Source of the DNA: Enterococcus lactis | GTDB lineage: Bacteria > Bacillota > Bacilli > Lactobacillales > Enterococcaceae | Direction of reading: 5' to 3' | DNA length: 64,000 nt | Assembly (NCBI RefSeq): GCF_015751045.1 | Contig: NZ_BNJW01000006.1 | Coordinates: 62,001 to 126,000 of the forward strand | In this document: positions 1 to 9,099 of the stretch, in pieces | How the letters are laid out: the number at the start of each line of letters is the position of its first letter | Position numbering within the stretch: position 1 is the first letter of the stretch | Program-made: the position numbers and the translations under genes | Notes under the pieces: model-generated | The model's database searches: none | Told to the model about the DNA's origin: nothing | The model's input: the letters and a program-made list of their open reading frames with translations, nothing else

Positions 1-45
1 TTTATAAAGGTTGCTGCAGTTTTTTTAAATAAGAAGGTGAAGAAA

Positions 46-939
46 ATGAAAAAGAAAACAGAGAAAAGACCTCAAACAAAAATCAGTATGTTATTACAAT
101 TATTCATGGCAGTGATGTTTCTTACAGGAGCTGCAGTTTTTACATATCCATTTTTAGCTGATGCTCTCAGCAATTATTTGGACCAAAGAAGGATCGAGAA
201 TTATCAAAAACAGCTTGCACGAGAGAAAGAAGAAAAACATGAGCAACGATTAGCAGTACAAGAAAAGAAAAATCAGGCGCTTGCTAGTACGGCAGCCATC
301 CCAGGAATGGGTCAAGTCAAAGATCCTTTTGAACAAGCGGTTAGAGATGTCCGAAATCCAGGAAAAGAATACTACGAACAACATATGATCGGAGCAATCT
401 ATATTCCAAAAATCAATGTTAGCTTGCCTTTATTCGATGAAACAAATGATCTTTTATTAGATAGAGGAGCGACAGTTCTACAAGGTACCTCTTTTCCAAT
501 TGGAGGAGAAAATACACATTCCGTCATTACCGCCCATAGCGGTGTTGCTGAGAAAAAATTGTTTACAGATCTTGAAAAAATGGAGAAAAATGACCGTTTC
601 TATCTTGAAGTATATGGTCAGATGCTCGCTTATGAAGTCGTTGAGAAAATCGTTGTCCTTCCAACAAAAACAGATACATTAGCAATCAGAGAAAAACAGG
701 ATCTGGTCACACTTATTACTTGCACACCTTATACTGTGAACACCCACAGGTTACTAGTGACAGGGAAGCGAGTCCCCTTTACAGAAGAAGCCTCTTCGAA
801 GATGGAAAAGACAAAAAGATACCATCTTTATCGATTACTTGCGCTCTTATTAGGTGTATTGCTAATACTAACTCTTTTCGGTTATTGGGGTTATCGAAAA
901 TTTAAAAGACAAAAACAACCAAAGAAAAATAACAGATGA
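46..939 (+). CDS. Class C (pilin-type) sortase
   Basis: Membrane transpeptidase that would join LPXTG-type pilin subunits. Numbering from the ATG at 46, there is an N-terminal membrane segment (about 14-35), a charged helical linker, a lid motif DPF (93-95) typical of class C sortases, the catalytic His164 in ITAHSG, Cys226 in TLITCTPY and Arg235 in NTHRLLVTG, and a second membrane segment (about 260-282) with a basic tail. The lid and the two membrane anchors separate it from housekeeping class A enzymes. The ATG at 46 is preferred over the in-frame GTG at 37 because AGAAGGTG sits just upstream of it. Pilin genes would be expected left of the window edge but are not visible, so the substrate is inferred. 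Confidence 0.88.
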   Translation: MKKKTEKRPQTKISMLLQLFMAVMFLTGAAVFTYPFLADALSNYLDQRRIENYQKQLAREKEEKHEQRLAVQEKKNQALASTAAIPGMGQVKDPFEQAVRDVRNPGKEYYEQHMIGAIYIPKINVSLPLFDETNDLLLDRGATVLQGTSFPIGGENTHSVITAHSGVAEKKLFTDLEKMEKNDRFYLEVYGQMLAYEVVEKIVVLPTKTDTLAIREKQDLVTLITCTPYTVNTHRLLVTGKRVPFTEEASSKMEKTKRYHLYRLLALLLGVLLILTLFGYWGYRKFKRQKQPKKNNR

Positions 940-1122
940 TAGACCAATTATTAAGAATAACATAATAAATTTAAGCTGCTTGGAAGAGACAAACGCGATT
1001 AAATCGCCTATTTCCAGTTTTTTTGAACGTTTTCTAAAATGACATTTTACAGGTAAGCCAACTTGTTTCACAAAGGCTTCTTTGATATTGTAGAAGCAAG
1101 AAGAAAGATGGAGGGATTTTTT

Positions 1123-1797
1123 ATGGCAAAAATCATGGTAGTCGAGGATGAAGAAATCATTCGACAATTGATTATGGAAGAACTTGAGAAATGGCAATTC
1201 GAAACCTTTGGAACGACCGATTTCAACCAAGTATTTTCAGACTTTGAAAGAGAAGAACCACAGCTTGTATTGCTAGACATCAATCTTCCTGTTTTGGATG
1301 GGTATTATTGGTGTCAAAAAATACGTGAAGTATCGAAAGTACCGATCATTTTTATCTCCAGCAGGAATACGAATATGGACATGATCATGGCCATGAACAT
1401 GGGAGCAGATGATTTTGTGACAAAGCCTTTCCAAATCGATGTACTGATTGCCAAAATCAATGCGTTGCTTCGCCGTTCTTATAATTACACAGAATTATCC
1501 AGTGAGATGATGAGCCATAATGGTATTACGTTGAATGTCGACAACGGAAGTATGGAGATCAATGGAGAGATCATTGATTTGAGCAAAAATGAATACCGCC
1601 TGCTATTTATTTTGATGAAACACAACGGAAAGATCTTAAGCCGTGAAAAATTGCTGCGAGCACTTTGGGATGACGAGCGGTTTGTAGATGACAATACATT
1701 GACAGTGAACATCAATCGGTTACGCCGAAAAATCGAACAGGCAGGTATCCAAGGATATATCGAAACAAAAGTAGGACAGGGATATATCGTTCCCTGA
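1123..1797 (+). CDS. OmpR-family response regulator (BceR/ChtR-like)
   Basis: DNA-binding response regulator paired with the kinase that follows 17 bp downstream. It has a receiver domain with phosphoacceptor Asp52 (LLDINLP) and the KP signature at Lys101-Pro102, then a winged-helix domain with the recognition stretch DDNTLTVNINRLRRKIE. A longer reading frame exists, but GATGGAGGG directly before the ATG at 1123 fixes the start; the product is 224 aa. It resembles the BceR group that senses cell-envelope antibiotics. In E. faecium the ChtR regulator of chlorhexidine/bacitracin tolerance has a known P102H variant, and the proline here also falls at 102, but identity with ChtR is inference. No BceAB-type transporter lies next to it. 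Confidence 0.9.
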   Translation: MAKIMVVEDEEIIRQLIMEELEKWQFETFGTTDFNQVFSDFEREEPQLVLLDINLPVLDGYYWCQKIREVSKVPIIFISSRNTNMDMIMAMNMGADDFVTKPFQIDVLIAKINALLRRSYNYTELSSEMMSHNGITLNVDNGSMEINGEIIDLSKNEYRLLFILMKHNGKILSREKLLRALWDDERFVDDNTLTVNINRLRRKIEQAGIQGYIETKVGQGYIVP

Positions 1798-1814
1798 AAG
1801 GATGAGCTTTTAAG

Positions 1815-2840
1815 ATGAATTTCTTTAAATATTTGAAAGATCAGTGGACATTGATCTTGGGATGGCTGTTTTTTATTGCCTTAACGATCTTTGTGATGTG
1901 GCTAGCCCCAAATATCAAAGTGGATTTGAGTACGATTGCTTATTTAGCTTTGATCGAGGGCGTCTTTCTGATTTTTTATCTGCTAGGTGGCTACTTGAGC
2001 AAAAGAAGATGGTGGGGGAAGTTAGCTGACATACAAAAAACATCTCCTTTGCAAAATTATTTGAGTGGCGGGCGGACAGAAGAAGAAAAACTGGTAGAAG
2101 AATATATCAATCAGCTGATCCGCGAACATCAAGAAGTGATGCAATCAGCAATCAGCAATCAACAAGACCAAAAAGATTATATTGACTCATGGGTCCATGA
2201 GATCAAAGTACCACTTTCCGCTTCCAAGTTACTGGTTCGTTCGATCGAGTTCGATATTGACGATCAAAAGTATACCTTACTCGAAAATGAATTATCAAAA
2301 ATCGACGAATACGTAGAGCAAGTCTTGTATTATGCAAGACTCGACAGTTTCTCGCGGGACTATCTCATCCAAGAGTATGGATTGAAAGGAATCATCCAGC
2401 CTGTGATACGCAGTCAGGCCAATTATTTTATCCAAAAAAATCTTCGCTACGAAATCATTGGTGAGGATCATACTGTTTTGACTGATGCTAAATGGGTCGC
2501 TTTTATCTTCAACCAACTGCTTAGCAATGCCATCAAATATACGCCGGACCACGGAAATATCATGGTGAGCATAAAAAAGGAAGCGCAAGGAGTCAGTCTT
2601 TCTGTTAAAGATTCAGGAATCGGTATCCCGGAGGAAGATTTGAAACGAATCTTTGATAAGGGGTTTACTGGAAGAAATGGACGACTTAGTAAAACGCATT
2701 CAACAGGATTAGGCCTGTATTTGGCAAAAAATCTAGCAGAAAAATTAGGTATCCAATTGACGGCTGAATCAACTGAAGGAAAAGGGACGACAATGACTTT
2801 ATTTTTCCCAATCTTAAATTTTTATAATGAAAAACGTTAG
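1815..2840 (+). CDS. Sensor histidine kinase (BceS/ChtS-like)
   Basis: Short intramembrane-sensing kinase. Two membrane helices (about 13-30 and 40-60) are separated by only a few residues, so there is no extracellular sensor domain. The H-box SWVHEIKVPLS carries the probable phosphorylated His128. The ATPase domain follows with N-box NQLLSNAIKYT, G1 DSGIGIPEEDLKRIFD and G2 STGLGLYLAKNL. Kinases of this layout usually read the state of a partner ABC transporter, which is absent here. It follows the response regulator with a GAAAGGATG ribosome site and is certainly co-transcribed with it. Confidence 0.9.
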   Translation: MNFFKYLKDQWTLILGWLFFIALTIFVMWLAPNIKVDLSTIAYLALIEGVFLIFYLLGGYLSKRRWWGKLADIQKTSPLQNYLSGGRTEEEKLVEEYINQLIREHQEVMQSAISNQQDQKDYIDSWVHEIKVPLSASKLLVRSIEFDIDDQKYTLLENELSKIDEYVEQVLYYARLDSFSRDYLIQEYGLKGIIQPVIRSQANYFIQKNLRYEIIGEDHTVLTDAKWVAFIFNQLLSNAIKYTPDHGNIMVSIKKEAQGVSLSVKDSGIGIPEEDLKRIFDKGFTGRNGRLSKTHSTGLGLYLAKNLAEKLGIQLTAESTEGKGTTMTLFFPILNFYNEKR

Positions 2841-2873
2841 AAAATCGTTAGAAACGAAAAAAAACGCTTGTGT

Positions 2874-2887
2874 TGTTAACGTTTTCG
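2874..2887 (+). promoter_or_regulatory. cre-like site upstream of the sugar uptake gene
   Basis: TGTTAACGTTTTCG matches the catabolite responsive element consensus TGWNANCGNTNWCA at all but the last position. It lies 42 bp before the glcU-like start, where CcpA could act on the promoter. Seen directly; function inferred. Confidence 0.5.
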
Positions 2888-2928
2888 CTGATAAGTTTCT
2901 TATCATGTGAAATAAAAGGAGATTGGTT

Positions 2929-3795
2929 ATGGAAATTTTAATAGCATTAGTCCCTATGTTGGCATGGGGTAGTATTGGTTTAGTAAGTGGTAAAATTGGT
3001 GGCGATGCCAATCAACAAACACTAGGAATGACGATTGGTGCATTTCTGTTTTCTTTAGTTGTCTTTTTCGTTGTTAGTCCTGTAATCACCCCTTGGATTT
3101 TCTTGATCGGATTTTTATCTGGCTTAGCTTGGAGTGTTGGACAAAATGGACAATTCCATGGAATGAAGTACATGGGTGTTTCTGTAGGGTTACCATTGTC
3201 TACTGGTTTTCAATTAATTTTGAATACGATTGCGGGAGCCGTTTTCTTCCAAGAATGGACACAAACGAAAGATTATGTATACGGTATTATTGCTTTAGCT
3301 CTTCTTGTAAGCGGTGCGTATTTGACGGCACGACAAGATGACGAAGGAAAAATAGATACAGATAATAAAATGCTTGATTTTGGTAAGGGTTTTAGAGCAT
3401 TGATCTTCTCTACGATTGGTTATGGCGTATATACGATCATTGTCAACTGGGCGAATTTGGATGCGATGTCAATTATCTTACCTCAAAGTATCGGAATGAT
3501 CTTAGGTGCAAGCTTCTTTGCTTTCCGTAAAGTTAAAGTAGATCAATTTGTATGGAAAAACATGATCTGTGGATTATTATGGGGCTTAGGTAATATCTGT
3601 ATGCTTCTAACAGTCAAATCACTTGGTTTAGCTGTTGGATTCTCACTTTCACAAATGGGGATCATTATCTCTACTTTAGGTGGGATTTTCATCCTTGGCG
3701 AAAGAAAAACGAAAAAAGAGCTCATTTATGTTATTGTTGGTTGCCTTTTAGTCATTTTAGGTGGTATCCTTTTAGGGTACATGAAAACAGTTTAA
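2929..3795 (+). CDS. glcU: GRP-family glucose/sugar uptake protein
   Basis: Ten-helix permease of the drug/metabolite superfamily, GRP (GlcU/RhaT-like) branch, 288 aa. The protein is almost wholly hydrophobic, with two homologous five-helix halves; family-typical segments are PMLAWGSIGLVSGKIGG near the N-terminus and GFSLSQMGIIISTLGGIFILGE near the C-terminus. GlcU proteins import glucose by proton symport independently of the PTS. The ATG at 2929 is chosen over a TTG at 2923 because AAAGGAGAT lies 6-7 bases before it. The upstream cre-like site fits carbon control. Substrate is inferred from family only. Confidence 0.85.
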   Translation: MEILIALVPMLAWGSIGLVSGKIGGDANQQTLGMTIGAFLFSLVVFFVVSPVITPWIFLIGFLSGLAWSVGQNGQFHGMKYMGVSVGLPLSTGFQLILNTIAGAVFFQEWTQTKDYVYGIIALALLVSGAYLTARQDDEGKIDTDNKMLDFGKGFRALIFSTIGYGVYTIIVNWANLDAMSIILPQSIGMILGASFFAFRKVKVDQFVWKNMICGLLWGLGNICMLLTVKSLGLAVGFSLSQMGIIISTLGGIFILGERKTKKELIYVIVGCLLVILGGILLGYMKTV

Positions 3796-3831
3796 TCACT
3801 GTTTTCCAACCTAAAATGGGGAGGAACTTCA

Positions 3832-5208
3832 ATGGATTTGTTTCGTAAGAAAGAAATCAATCTCAATCATACGAGTGAGATGAAAAAAGAACTAAAAACG
3901 TCTGATTTGATCATGCTTGGAATTGGCGCGATCATCGGTACGGGAATATTTGTGGTGACAGGGGTTGCGGCCAATCAAAATGCTGGTCCAGCACTGTCAC
4001 TTTCATTTGTCTTAGCTGCAATCGTTGTCATTTTGTCTGGACTGAGTTTCGCAGAGTTTGCTTCGCGAGTGCCAGTGATCGGTGGGCCATATGCCTATCT
4101 GTATGTTGTCTTTGGTGAATTTGCTGCCTGGTTGACAGGGTGGTTGTTAATCGGGGAATTTTTGCTAGCAGTTTCCTCTGTGGCTTCCGGCTGGTCTGGC
4201 TATATGCAAGGTTTCTTGAAAAGCTTAGGAGCCGAACTTCCACAAGCATTAACTGGCGGGTACAATTCGGAAAATGGTACATACATTGACTTGATTGCGG
4301 TACTCGTAGTGATATTCGTCACTTACATCGTGTCGCTTGAAGCCAAGAAAGCATTACGTTTGAATAATGTCATGGTATATGTCAAATTTAGTATCATCGC
4401 GTTGTTTATCATTGTAGGGATATTTTTCGTTAAGCCTGATAATTGGCAGCCATTTATGCCTTTTGGTTTTTCCGGTGTGCTAGATGGTGCAGCTCTTGTG
4501 TTTTTTGCTTTCTTGGGATTTGATGCTGTTGCAATGGCAGCTGAGGAAGTCAAAAACCCACAAAAAGATGTACCAAGAGGGATCATTGGTTCGATACTGA
4601 TCGCTACGGTCCTTTATATCATCGTGACGTTGATCTTGACAGGAATCGTTCCTTATACTGAACTAGGTGTCAATGATCCAGTGGCCTTTGCCATGAGGTA
4701 TGTAGGACATGGAACAGTTGGCGCAGTGATTGCTGTAGGGGCAATCTTGACGTTGCTGACGGTGACGATCTCGATGATGTATTCACTCGCTCGTTTGTTG
4801 TTTGCTGTCAGCAAGGATGGTTTGCTACCTAAATTTATGACAGAAATCGATCAAAAGCATCGTACACCGAAAAAAGCGACTTATGCCGCTGGTGTGGCAG
4901 CTGTATTCTTTGCCGGATTTTTCCCATTGAATGTATTGGCGGAACTAACGAATATCATGGCGCTCGCCTATTTGATGCTAGTTAGTCTAGGCTTACTGAA
5001 GTTAAGAAAAATGTTTGGCAAACCAAAAGCAGGAGAATTCAAAGTGCCATTCGTTCCGATCTTGCCAATCGTCTCGATCTTGACTTGTATCGTCTTGATG
5101 CTTCGTCTGCAGACGGTGACTTGGATCGTGTTCGGTATCGTAATGGTTATTGGACTGATCATTTATTTTGGCTATGGCTATGGACACAGCAAGATGAACG
5201 AGAAATAG
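3832..5208 (+). CDS. APC-family amino-acid permease
   Basis: Twelve-helix cytoplasmic-membrane transporter of 458 aa in the amino acid-polyamine-organocation superfamily. The N-terminal motif IIGTGIFVVTGVAA is the helix-1 substrate-binding segment, and FFAFLGFDAVAMAAEEVKNPQKDVPRG is the conserved helix 6 / loop signature of the YfnA/cationic amino acid transporter branch. It starts 36 bp after the sugar permease with a strong GGGGAGGAAC ribosome site and ends before a strong shared terminator. Uptake of a basic or neutral amino acid is likely; the exact substrate cannot be read from sequence. Confidence 0.88.
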   Translation: MDLFRKKEINLNHTSEMKKELKTSDLIMLGIGAIIGTGIFVVTGVAANQNAGPALSLSFVLAAIVVILSGLSFAEFASRVPVIGGPYAYLYVVFGEFAAWLTGWLLIGEFLLAVSSVASGWSGYMQGFLKSLGAELPQALTGGYNSENGTYIDLIAVLVVIFVTYIVSLEAKKALRLNNVMVYVKFSIIALFIIVGIFFVKPDNWQPFMPFGFSGVLDGAALVFFAFLGFDAVAMAAEEVKNPQKDVPRGIIGSILIATVLYIIVTLILTGIVPYTELGVNDPVAFAMRYVGHGTVGAVIAVGAILTLLTVTISMMYSLARLLFAVSKDGLLPKFMTEIDQKHRTPKKATYAAGVAAVFFAGFFPLNVLAELTNIMALAYLMLVSLGLLKLRKMFGKPKAGEFKVPFVPILPIVSILTCIVLMLRLQTVTWIVFGIVMVIGLIIYFGYGYGHSKMNEK

Positions 5209-5241
5209 ATTCCAATGGAGAAGTTAGAAGAAAGATAAGAA

Positions 5242-5287
5242 AAACGCCCATCAACAGTTTATTGAACTGTTGATGGGCGTTTGTTTT
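5242..5287. terminator. Bidirectional rho-independent terminator
   Basis: A perfect 18-bp stem (5242-5259 with 5265-5282) and 5-nt loop, with A-run before and T-run after. It sits between the convergent permease and telA genes and can stop both. Confidence 0.93.
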
Positions 5288-5307
5288 AGTAACAAGCAAA
5301 AAATGGT

Positions 5308-6504
5308 CTATTGGGTTAAATCCAAAAGTTTTTGTTTCAGATCTTCTTCCATGTGTCCAAGTTCTACTTCTGCATGACGACGTTTTTCTTTTCCTTCTTT
5401 TTGGATACGCAAAGTTTCTTGGATCGTTTCGATCAAATCGTTTTGTGTAGTTTGCAGGGTCTCAATATCCACGATTCCGCGTTCGTTTTCTTTCGCTGTT
5501 TCGATGGCTGAGATTTTCAGCATTTCTGAATTTTTCTTCAATAAGTCGTTTGTTGTTTCAGAGACTTGGCGTTGAGCGGTCACTGCATCTTTTTGACGAA
5601 GCAAGGTCAATGCGATCACGACTTGGTTTTTCCACAGCGGAATGGCTGTAGCGATAGATGCTTGGATCTTTTCAGCTAAGGCCTGATTTGTATTTTGAAT
5701 CAAGCGGATTTGTGGGGCTTGCTGAATCGTGATCTGTCTAGCTAAGCGAAGGTCATGTGTACGTTTATCCAGACGATCTAGGAATTGTGTATAATCGTTG
5801 GCGATTTGGACATCCATCTGATCACCAGTTTCTTCTGCTTTTTTCATTGCTTCTGGAATGATCGTTGTTTGAAGTTCTTCCATTTTCAATTCTCCAGCAG
5901 CAATATAAATATTCAATGCATCAAAGTAGTCTTTGTTTTTTTGGTAAAGCTGTTCTAACATCAGATTATCTTTTAATAGTCCGTCTTTTTCTTTATCTAA
6001 TTTCACTGAGATCTTGTCGATTTGTGCACCAATTTTTTGATATTTTGCTGTCACTTCATAAATCGATTGTTTGACCTTACCGAAGACACGTTGGAAGATA
6101 TTTCCTTCTCCGGCACGCAGTTCATCAGGGTTGGCTTCTTGGAGACGGTACATCAGTTCAGTCAACGAATCTCCGACTGGGCCAATATCTTGAGCTTGTA
6201 CGTGATTCAACATTGATTGTGAGAACTCACTTAATTTCGCTTGAGCAGCTGAGCCATAGCTGATGACAGACTGTGCATCATTGGCATCGATTTTTGCTGC
6301 CAGCTGTTTTGCTTGTTCTTGGCGTTCCGCCGGTAGTTTGTCAATTAAGCGAGCAGCTGTCTGTTGCTCTTGGAGCTGATCAATCTCCGCTTGTTGTGAA
6401 GTGGTCAGCGTGTCTGTTGGGGTTGAAAACGGGTTGTTCAATAAGTCTTCAAGTGTATCGTTAACTGGTGTGATATCTTTTGTTTCAGTCGGTTTATGAT
6501 CCAT
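5308..6504 (-). CDS. telA: TelA-family toxic anion resistance protein
   Basis: Soluble, strongly helical protein of 398 aa belonging to the TelA (PF05816) family. Members were named for tellurite resistance and are also linked to envelope-stress and antimicrobial tolerance in Firmicutes. Family hallmarks visible here are the long charged coiled-coil centre and the block around [23 protein letters not shown]. Start ATG on the minus strand is preceded by GGAGGAA. It lies downstream of xpaC in the same direction, the usual XpaC-TelA pairing, although a hairpin lies between the two genes. The biochemical role is not established. Confidence 0.9.
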   Translation of the reverse strand: MDHKPTETKDITPVNDTLEDLLNNPFSTPTDTLTTSQQAEIDQLQEQQTAARLIDKLPAERQEQAKQLAAKIDANDAQSVISYGSAAQAKLSEFSQSMLNHVQAQDIGPVGDSLTELMYRLQEANPDELRAGEGNIFQRVFGKVKQSIYEVTAKYQKIGAQIDKISVKLDKEKDGLLKDNLMLEQLYQKNKDYFDALNIYIAAGELKMEELQTTIIPEAMKKAEETGDQMDVQIANDYTQFLDRLDKRTHDLRLARQITIQQAPQIRLIQNTNQALAEKIQASIATAIPLWKNQVVIALTLLRQKDAVTAQRQVSETTNDLLKKNSEMLKISAIETAKENERGIVDIETLQTTQNDLIETIQETLRIQKEGKEKRRHAEVELGHMEEDLKQKLLDLTQ

Positions 6505-6561
6505 AAAAAATTCCTCCTTGTCGTATCTGTTCTCGATTCTTACATGAATGTCTCTACTTTA

Positions 6562-6606
6562 GAAAAAGTACTCGAAACAACCAGACATCATCTGAATGTT
6601 CCGAGT
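6562..6606 (-). terminator. Hairpin between xpaC and telA
   Basis: Minus-strand hairpin with ACTCG...CGAGT ends and a mostly paired middle, followed by a T-run. It probably terminates or attenuates transcription from xpaC into telA. Confidence 0.6.
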
Positions 6607-6626
6607 CTTTTTTATGAACAAAAGAG

Positions 6627-7289
6627 TTACTCTTTTTGTTCTGGTTCATGTTTATTATCACGCTTTAAGCTTTGTTTCGCAACAGATATCTCTACGTCGA
6701 TGTCGTCTAGGTCATCAGCGACGAATTTTTGATAATCTTGTGCAATCAAAGCGGATAGCTGATCGATGATTTGCGCGCTTTCTTCTAGTTTTTCATAGGT
6801 TTGTTTGTTTTTGATCTCATGGTCATTGATCTCATTATACTTATTTGTCAAATCAACTAGATTCGGCAGATGCGTATAAAGAAATTGACTTGCTTCATGC
6901 AGTCGGTTTGGTTCCTTCACTAATTCTTTGAATAAAGCTTTTGCCGCTTTGACTGGATCATGACGGAGATCGATTGCTTTAAGTTTGGCTGTCTGCTGCA
7001 TGTTCGCTTGCAACTGATTGATCTCGTTTTTTGTTTGATTCATCGTTTGTCGGAAAAATGAGATTTCATTCGCTGTCATACCGCTTTTTTCATAGTGAGT
7101 CTCAAGTTCGTCAGTCAGTGCAGGGATTTCTTCTTGTTTTCCTTTTTTCCTGCGCGAACCGAAGAGCCCCCACAAAACTAAAACCACGCCTATCAATAAA
7201 AGTCCTAGAACAAAAGAAAAACCATTGTTTCGGACAAAGAGAAACAGCAAGACCAGTGCTAGAAGCCACGGCCAATTTCGTTTTATCAT
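6627..7289 (-). CDS. xpaC: XpaC-like membrane protein (5-bromo-4-chloroindolyl phosphate hydrolysis family)
   Basis: Protein of 220 aa with two adjoining N-terminal membrane helices (about 8-20 and 25-42) and a basic stretch GSRRKKGKQ, followed by a soluble helical domain. This is the arrangement of XpaC proteins, which nearly always accompany TelA. XpaC was named from a phosphatase-like screening phenotype; no recognised catalytic motif is present and the real function is unknown. Start ATG at 7289 has GGAGGGC upstream on the minus strand. Confidence 0.82.
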   Translation of the reverse strand: MIKRNWPWLLALVLLFLFVRNNGFSFVLGLLLIGVVLVLWGLFGSRRKKGKQEEIPALTDELETHYEKSGMTANEISFFRQTMNQTKNEINQLQANMQQTAKLKAIDLRHDPVKAAKALFKELVKEPNRLHEASQFLYTHLPNLVDLTNKYNEINDHEIKNKQTYEKLEESAQIIDQLSALIAQDYQKFVADDLDDIDVEISVAKQSLKRDNKHEPEQKE

Positions 7290-7516
7290 AATAAGCCCTC
7301 CAAGTCATTTATCGTTGAGTATTGAATTCTTTCCGTTATTCGATTACATTCTTATTTTAGCATACTGACTACTAGAAAGAGTATCGGACTAAAGAAGGAT
7401 TTTCTATATTTAGAGAAAATCTAAGGTTTATCTATGGTAAACTAATAGGGAGTTTTCGAGAAAAATTGAAAAATGAAAAAAAAGCAGTTATGATTACAAA
7501 GAAAGCAGGAGAAGAT

Positions 7517-8080
7517 ATGCTGAACAATGAGCAATTTGAAGAAAAAACAATCAGTCGCAAAGAAATCTATAGCGGGAAAATTATCGATGTTGCTGTAGAT
7601 GAAGTTCGTTTACCAGACGGGGGAACTTCGAAGAGGGAACTGGTATTTCATCCTGGCGGTGTTGGGATCATTGCTTTTGATGAACATGACCGCCTGCTCC
7701 TTGTCAAACAGTTTCGAAAGCCTTTAGAAAAAGTGATCTTGGAGATACCAGCTGGAAAAATCGATCCAGGAGAAGGAAAAAATCCTGAAATGACTGCAGC
7801 CAGAGAATTAGAAGAAGAAACCGGCTATCGTGCGAAGTCGCTGAGCCATCTTACTTCGATGTATCTTTCACCAGGTTTTGCAAATGAAGTCCTTCATATT
7901 TATCATGCACAAGGAGTAGAGAAGGTCGAGAATCCTTTAGCTCAAGATGAAGACGAAGTACTGGAGCTGTATCATCTAACTCTTGAAGAGGCACAACAAG
8001 CGATGAAAGATCAGTTGATTTGTGATGCAAAGACGATTTATGCGATTCAATACTGGAAATTATTGACCAAAGGAAAGTAG
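7517..8080 (+). CDS. nudF: Nudix hydrolase, probable ADP-ribose pyrophosphatase
   Basis: Cytosolic enzyme of 187 aa that would cleave ADP-ribose to AMP and ribose 5-phosphate. The Nudix box is at about residues 80-104 (AGKIDPGE...AARELEEETGY); it has two extra residues between the first Glu and the RE pair compared with the simple consensus. EIPAGK and SPGFANEVLH are typical of the NudF group. The reading frame extends upstream to 7466, but GCAGGAGAAG before the ATG at 7517 and the usual N-terminus (FEEKTISRKEIYSG) favour the shorter start. First gene of a run with mtnN and pncA. Confidence 0.92.
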   Translation: MLNNEQFEEKTISRKEIYSGKIIDVAVDEVRLPDGGTSKRELVFHPGGVGIIAFDEHDRLLLVKQFRKPLEKVILEIPAGKIDPGEGKNPEMTAARELEEETGYRAKSLSHLTSMYLSPGFANEVLHIYHAQGVEKVENPLAQDEDEVLELYHLTLEEAQQAMKDQLICDAKTIYAIQYWKLLTKGK

Positions 8081-8092
8081 AGGGATCGGCTT

Positions 8093-8377
8093 ATGGCCAA
8101 AGGACCGCTTATTACGCGAAGCGAACTTCGCAAGCGACAACAAGCACAAGCAAGCGAGTCATTAAAAAAACAGCGAAAAGCAGAAACAGCTTATCAGCAA
8201 GAAGAAAAAAAGATTGCCAGCTTTTATCGTAAAGAAAGCAAAAAGAATAAACCAATCACGAAAACAAGGATCAGTGAACGAGAAAAGACGACCAAATGGA
8301 ACTCTTTTTTGATGAAATCTCTTATTATTGTTATCCTAATGTTATGTGTGGTTTTTTTAGCAATCGCATTTATATAG
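8093..8377 (+). CDS. Small basic protein with C-terminal membrane anchor
   Basis: A 94-aa protein: a highly charged, Lys/Arg/Gln-rich soluble part (1-72) with coiled-coil tendency, then one membrane helix (about 74-94) reaching the C-terminus. It lies 12 bp after nudF and 18 bp before mtnN in the same operon, with a GAGGGAT ribosome site. The tail-anchored layout suggests a membrane-associated cytoplasmic protein. I do not recognise a named domain; function unknown. Confidence 0.8.
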   Translation: MAKGPLITRSELRKRQQAQASESLKKQRKAETAYQQEEKKIASFYRKESKKNKPITKTRISEREKTTKWNSFLMKSLIIVILMLCVVFLAIAFI

Positions 8378-8395
8378 AAAGAAGGAATTAAAAAG

Positions 8396-9088
8396 ATGAA
8401 AATCGGTATTATCGGCGCAATGGAAGAAGAAGTAAAAATTTTGAGAGAGAACCTAAGCGAACCATTATCATGGGAACGCGCAGGCGCTTTATTTATTTCA
8501 GGTTCATTAGGTAACCACGAAGTGATTGTCGTCCGTTCCGGTATAGGAAAAGTCTTAGCATCTATTACCACAAGTCTGTTGATACAACAATACGGCGTGA
8601 ACATGGTGATCAATACAGGTTCAGCTGGCGGGATCGGTGAAGGCTTACAAGTAGGCGACATTGTTATATCAGATAAAGTAGCTTACTTTGATGCAGATGC
8701 AACAGGATTTGGCTACAAACCAGGTCAATTACCAGGTATGCCTCTATATTATGAAGCAAGCACATATTTGCGCAGTGAAATGGCTAAAGCAGCAAAAGCA
8801 ACGGATTTGAATGCAAAAGAAGGATTGATCGTTACAGGCGATACATTTGTCGATTCTCCAGATAAAATCAAAGAAATCTTAACGAATTTCCCAGAAGCTT
8901 TAGCTTGTGAAATGGAAGGAGCCGCTGTTGGACAAACGGCCCGTCAGTTCAATATCCCATTTTTGATCGTACGTGCAATGAGTGACACAGCGGATCACTC
9001 GGCGACACAAAGCTTTGACGAATTTATCGAAGACGCAGGCAAGCGATCAGCAGAAATGGTGATCGAATTTGTCAAACATCTCGTATAA
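8396..9088 (+). CDS. mtnN: 5'-methylthioadenosine/S-adenosylhomocysteine nucleosidase
   Basis: Hydrolyses SAH and MTA to adenine plus S-ribosylhomocysteine or methylthioribose, feeding the activated methyl cycle and AI-2 formation. The 230-aa product starts with the family signature MKIGIIGAMEEEV and contains INTGSAGGIGEGLQVGDIV, the EMEGAAVGQ nucleoside-binding block and the catalytic Asp in RAMSDTAD near residue 197. Length is standard. It is in an operon with nudF and pncA, which gathers nucleoside and NAD turnover functions. Confidence 0.96.
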   Translation: MKIGIIGAMEEEVKILRENLSEPLSWERAGALFISGSLGNHEVIVVRSGIGKVLASITTSLLIQQYGVNMVINTGSAGGIGEGLQVGDIVISDKVAYFDADATGFGYKPGQLPGMPLYYEASTYLRSEMAKAAKATDLNAKEGLIVTGDTFVDSPDKIKEILTNFPEALACEMEGAAVGQTARQFNIPFLIVRAMSDTADHSATQSFDEFIEDAGKRSAEMVIEFVKHLV

Positions 9089-9099
9089 GGAGGACTAAG

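Noticed and set aside
868-1230. Minus-strand frame of 120 codons between sortase and response regulator
   Set aside because: It overlaps the ends of two well-supported plus-strand genes, lacks a ribosome site and has no recognisable protein features.
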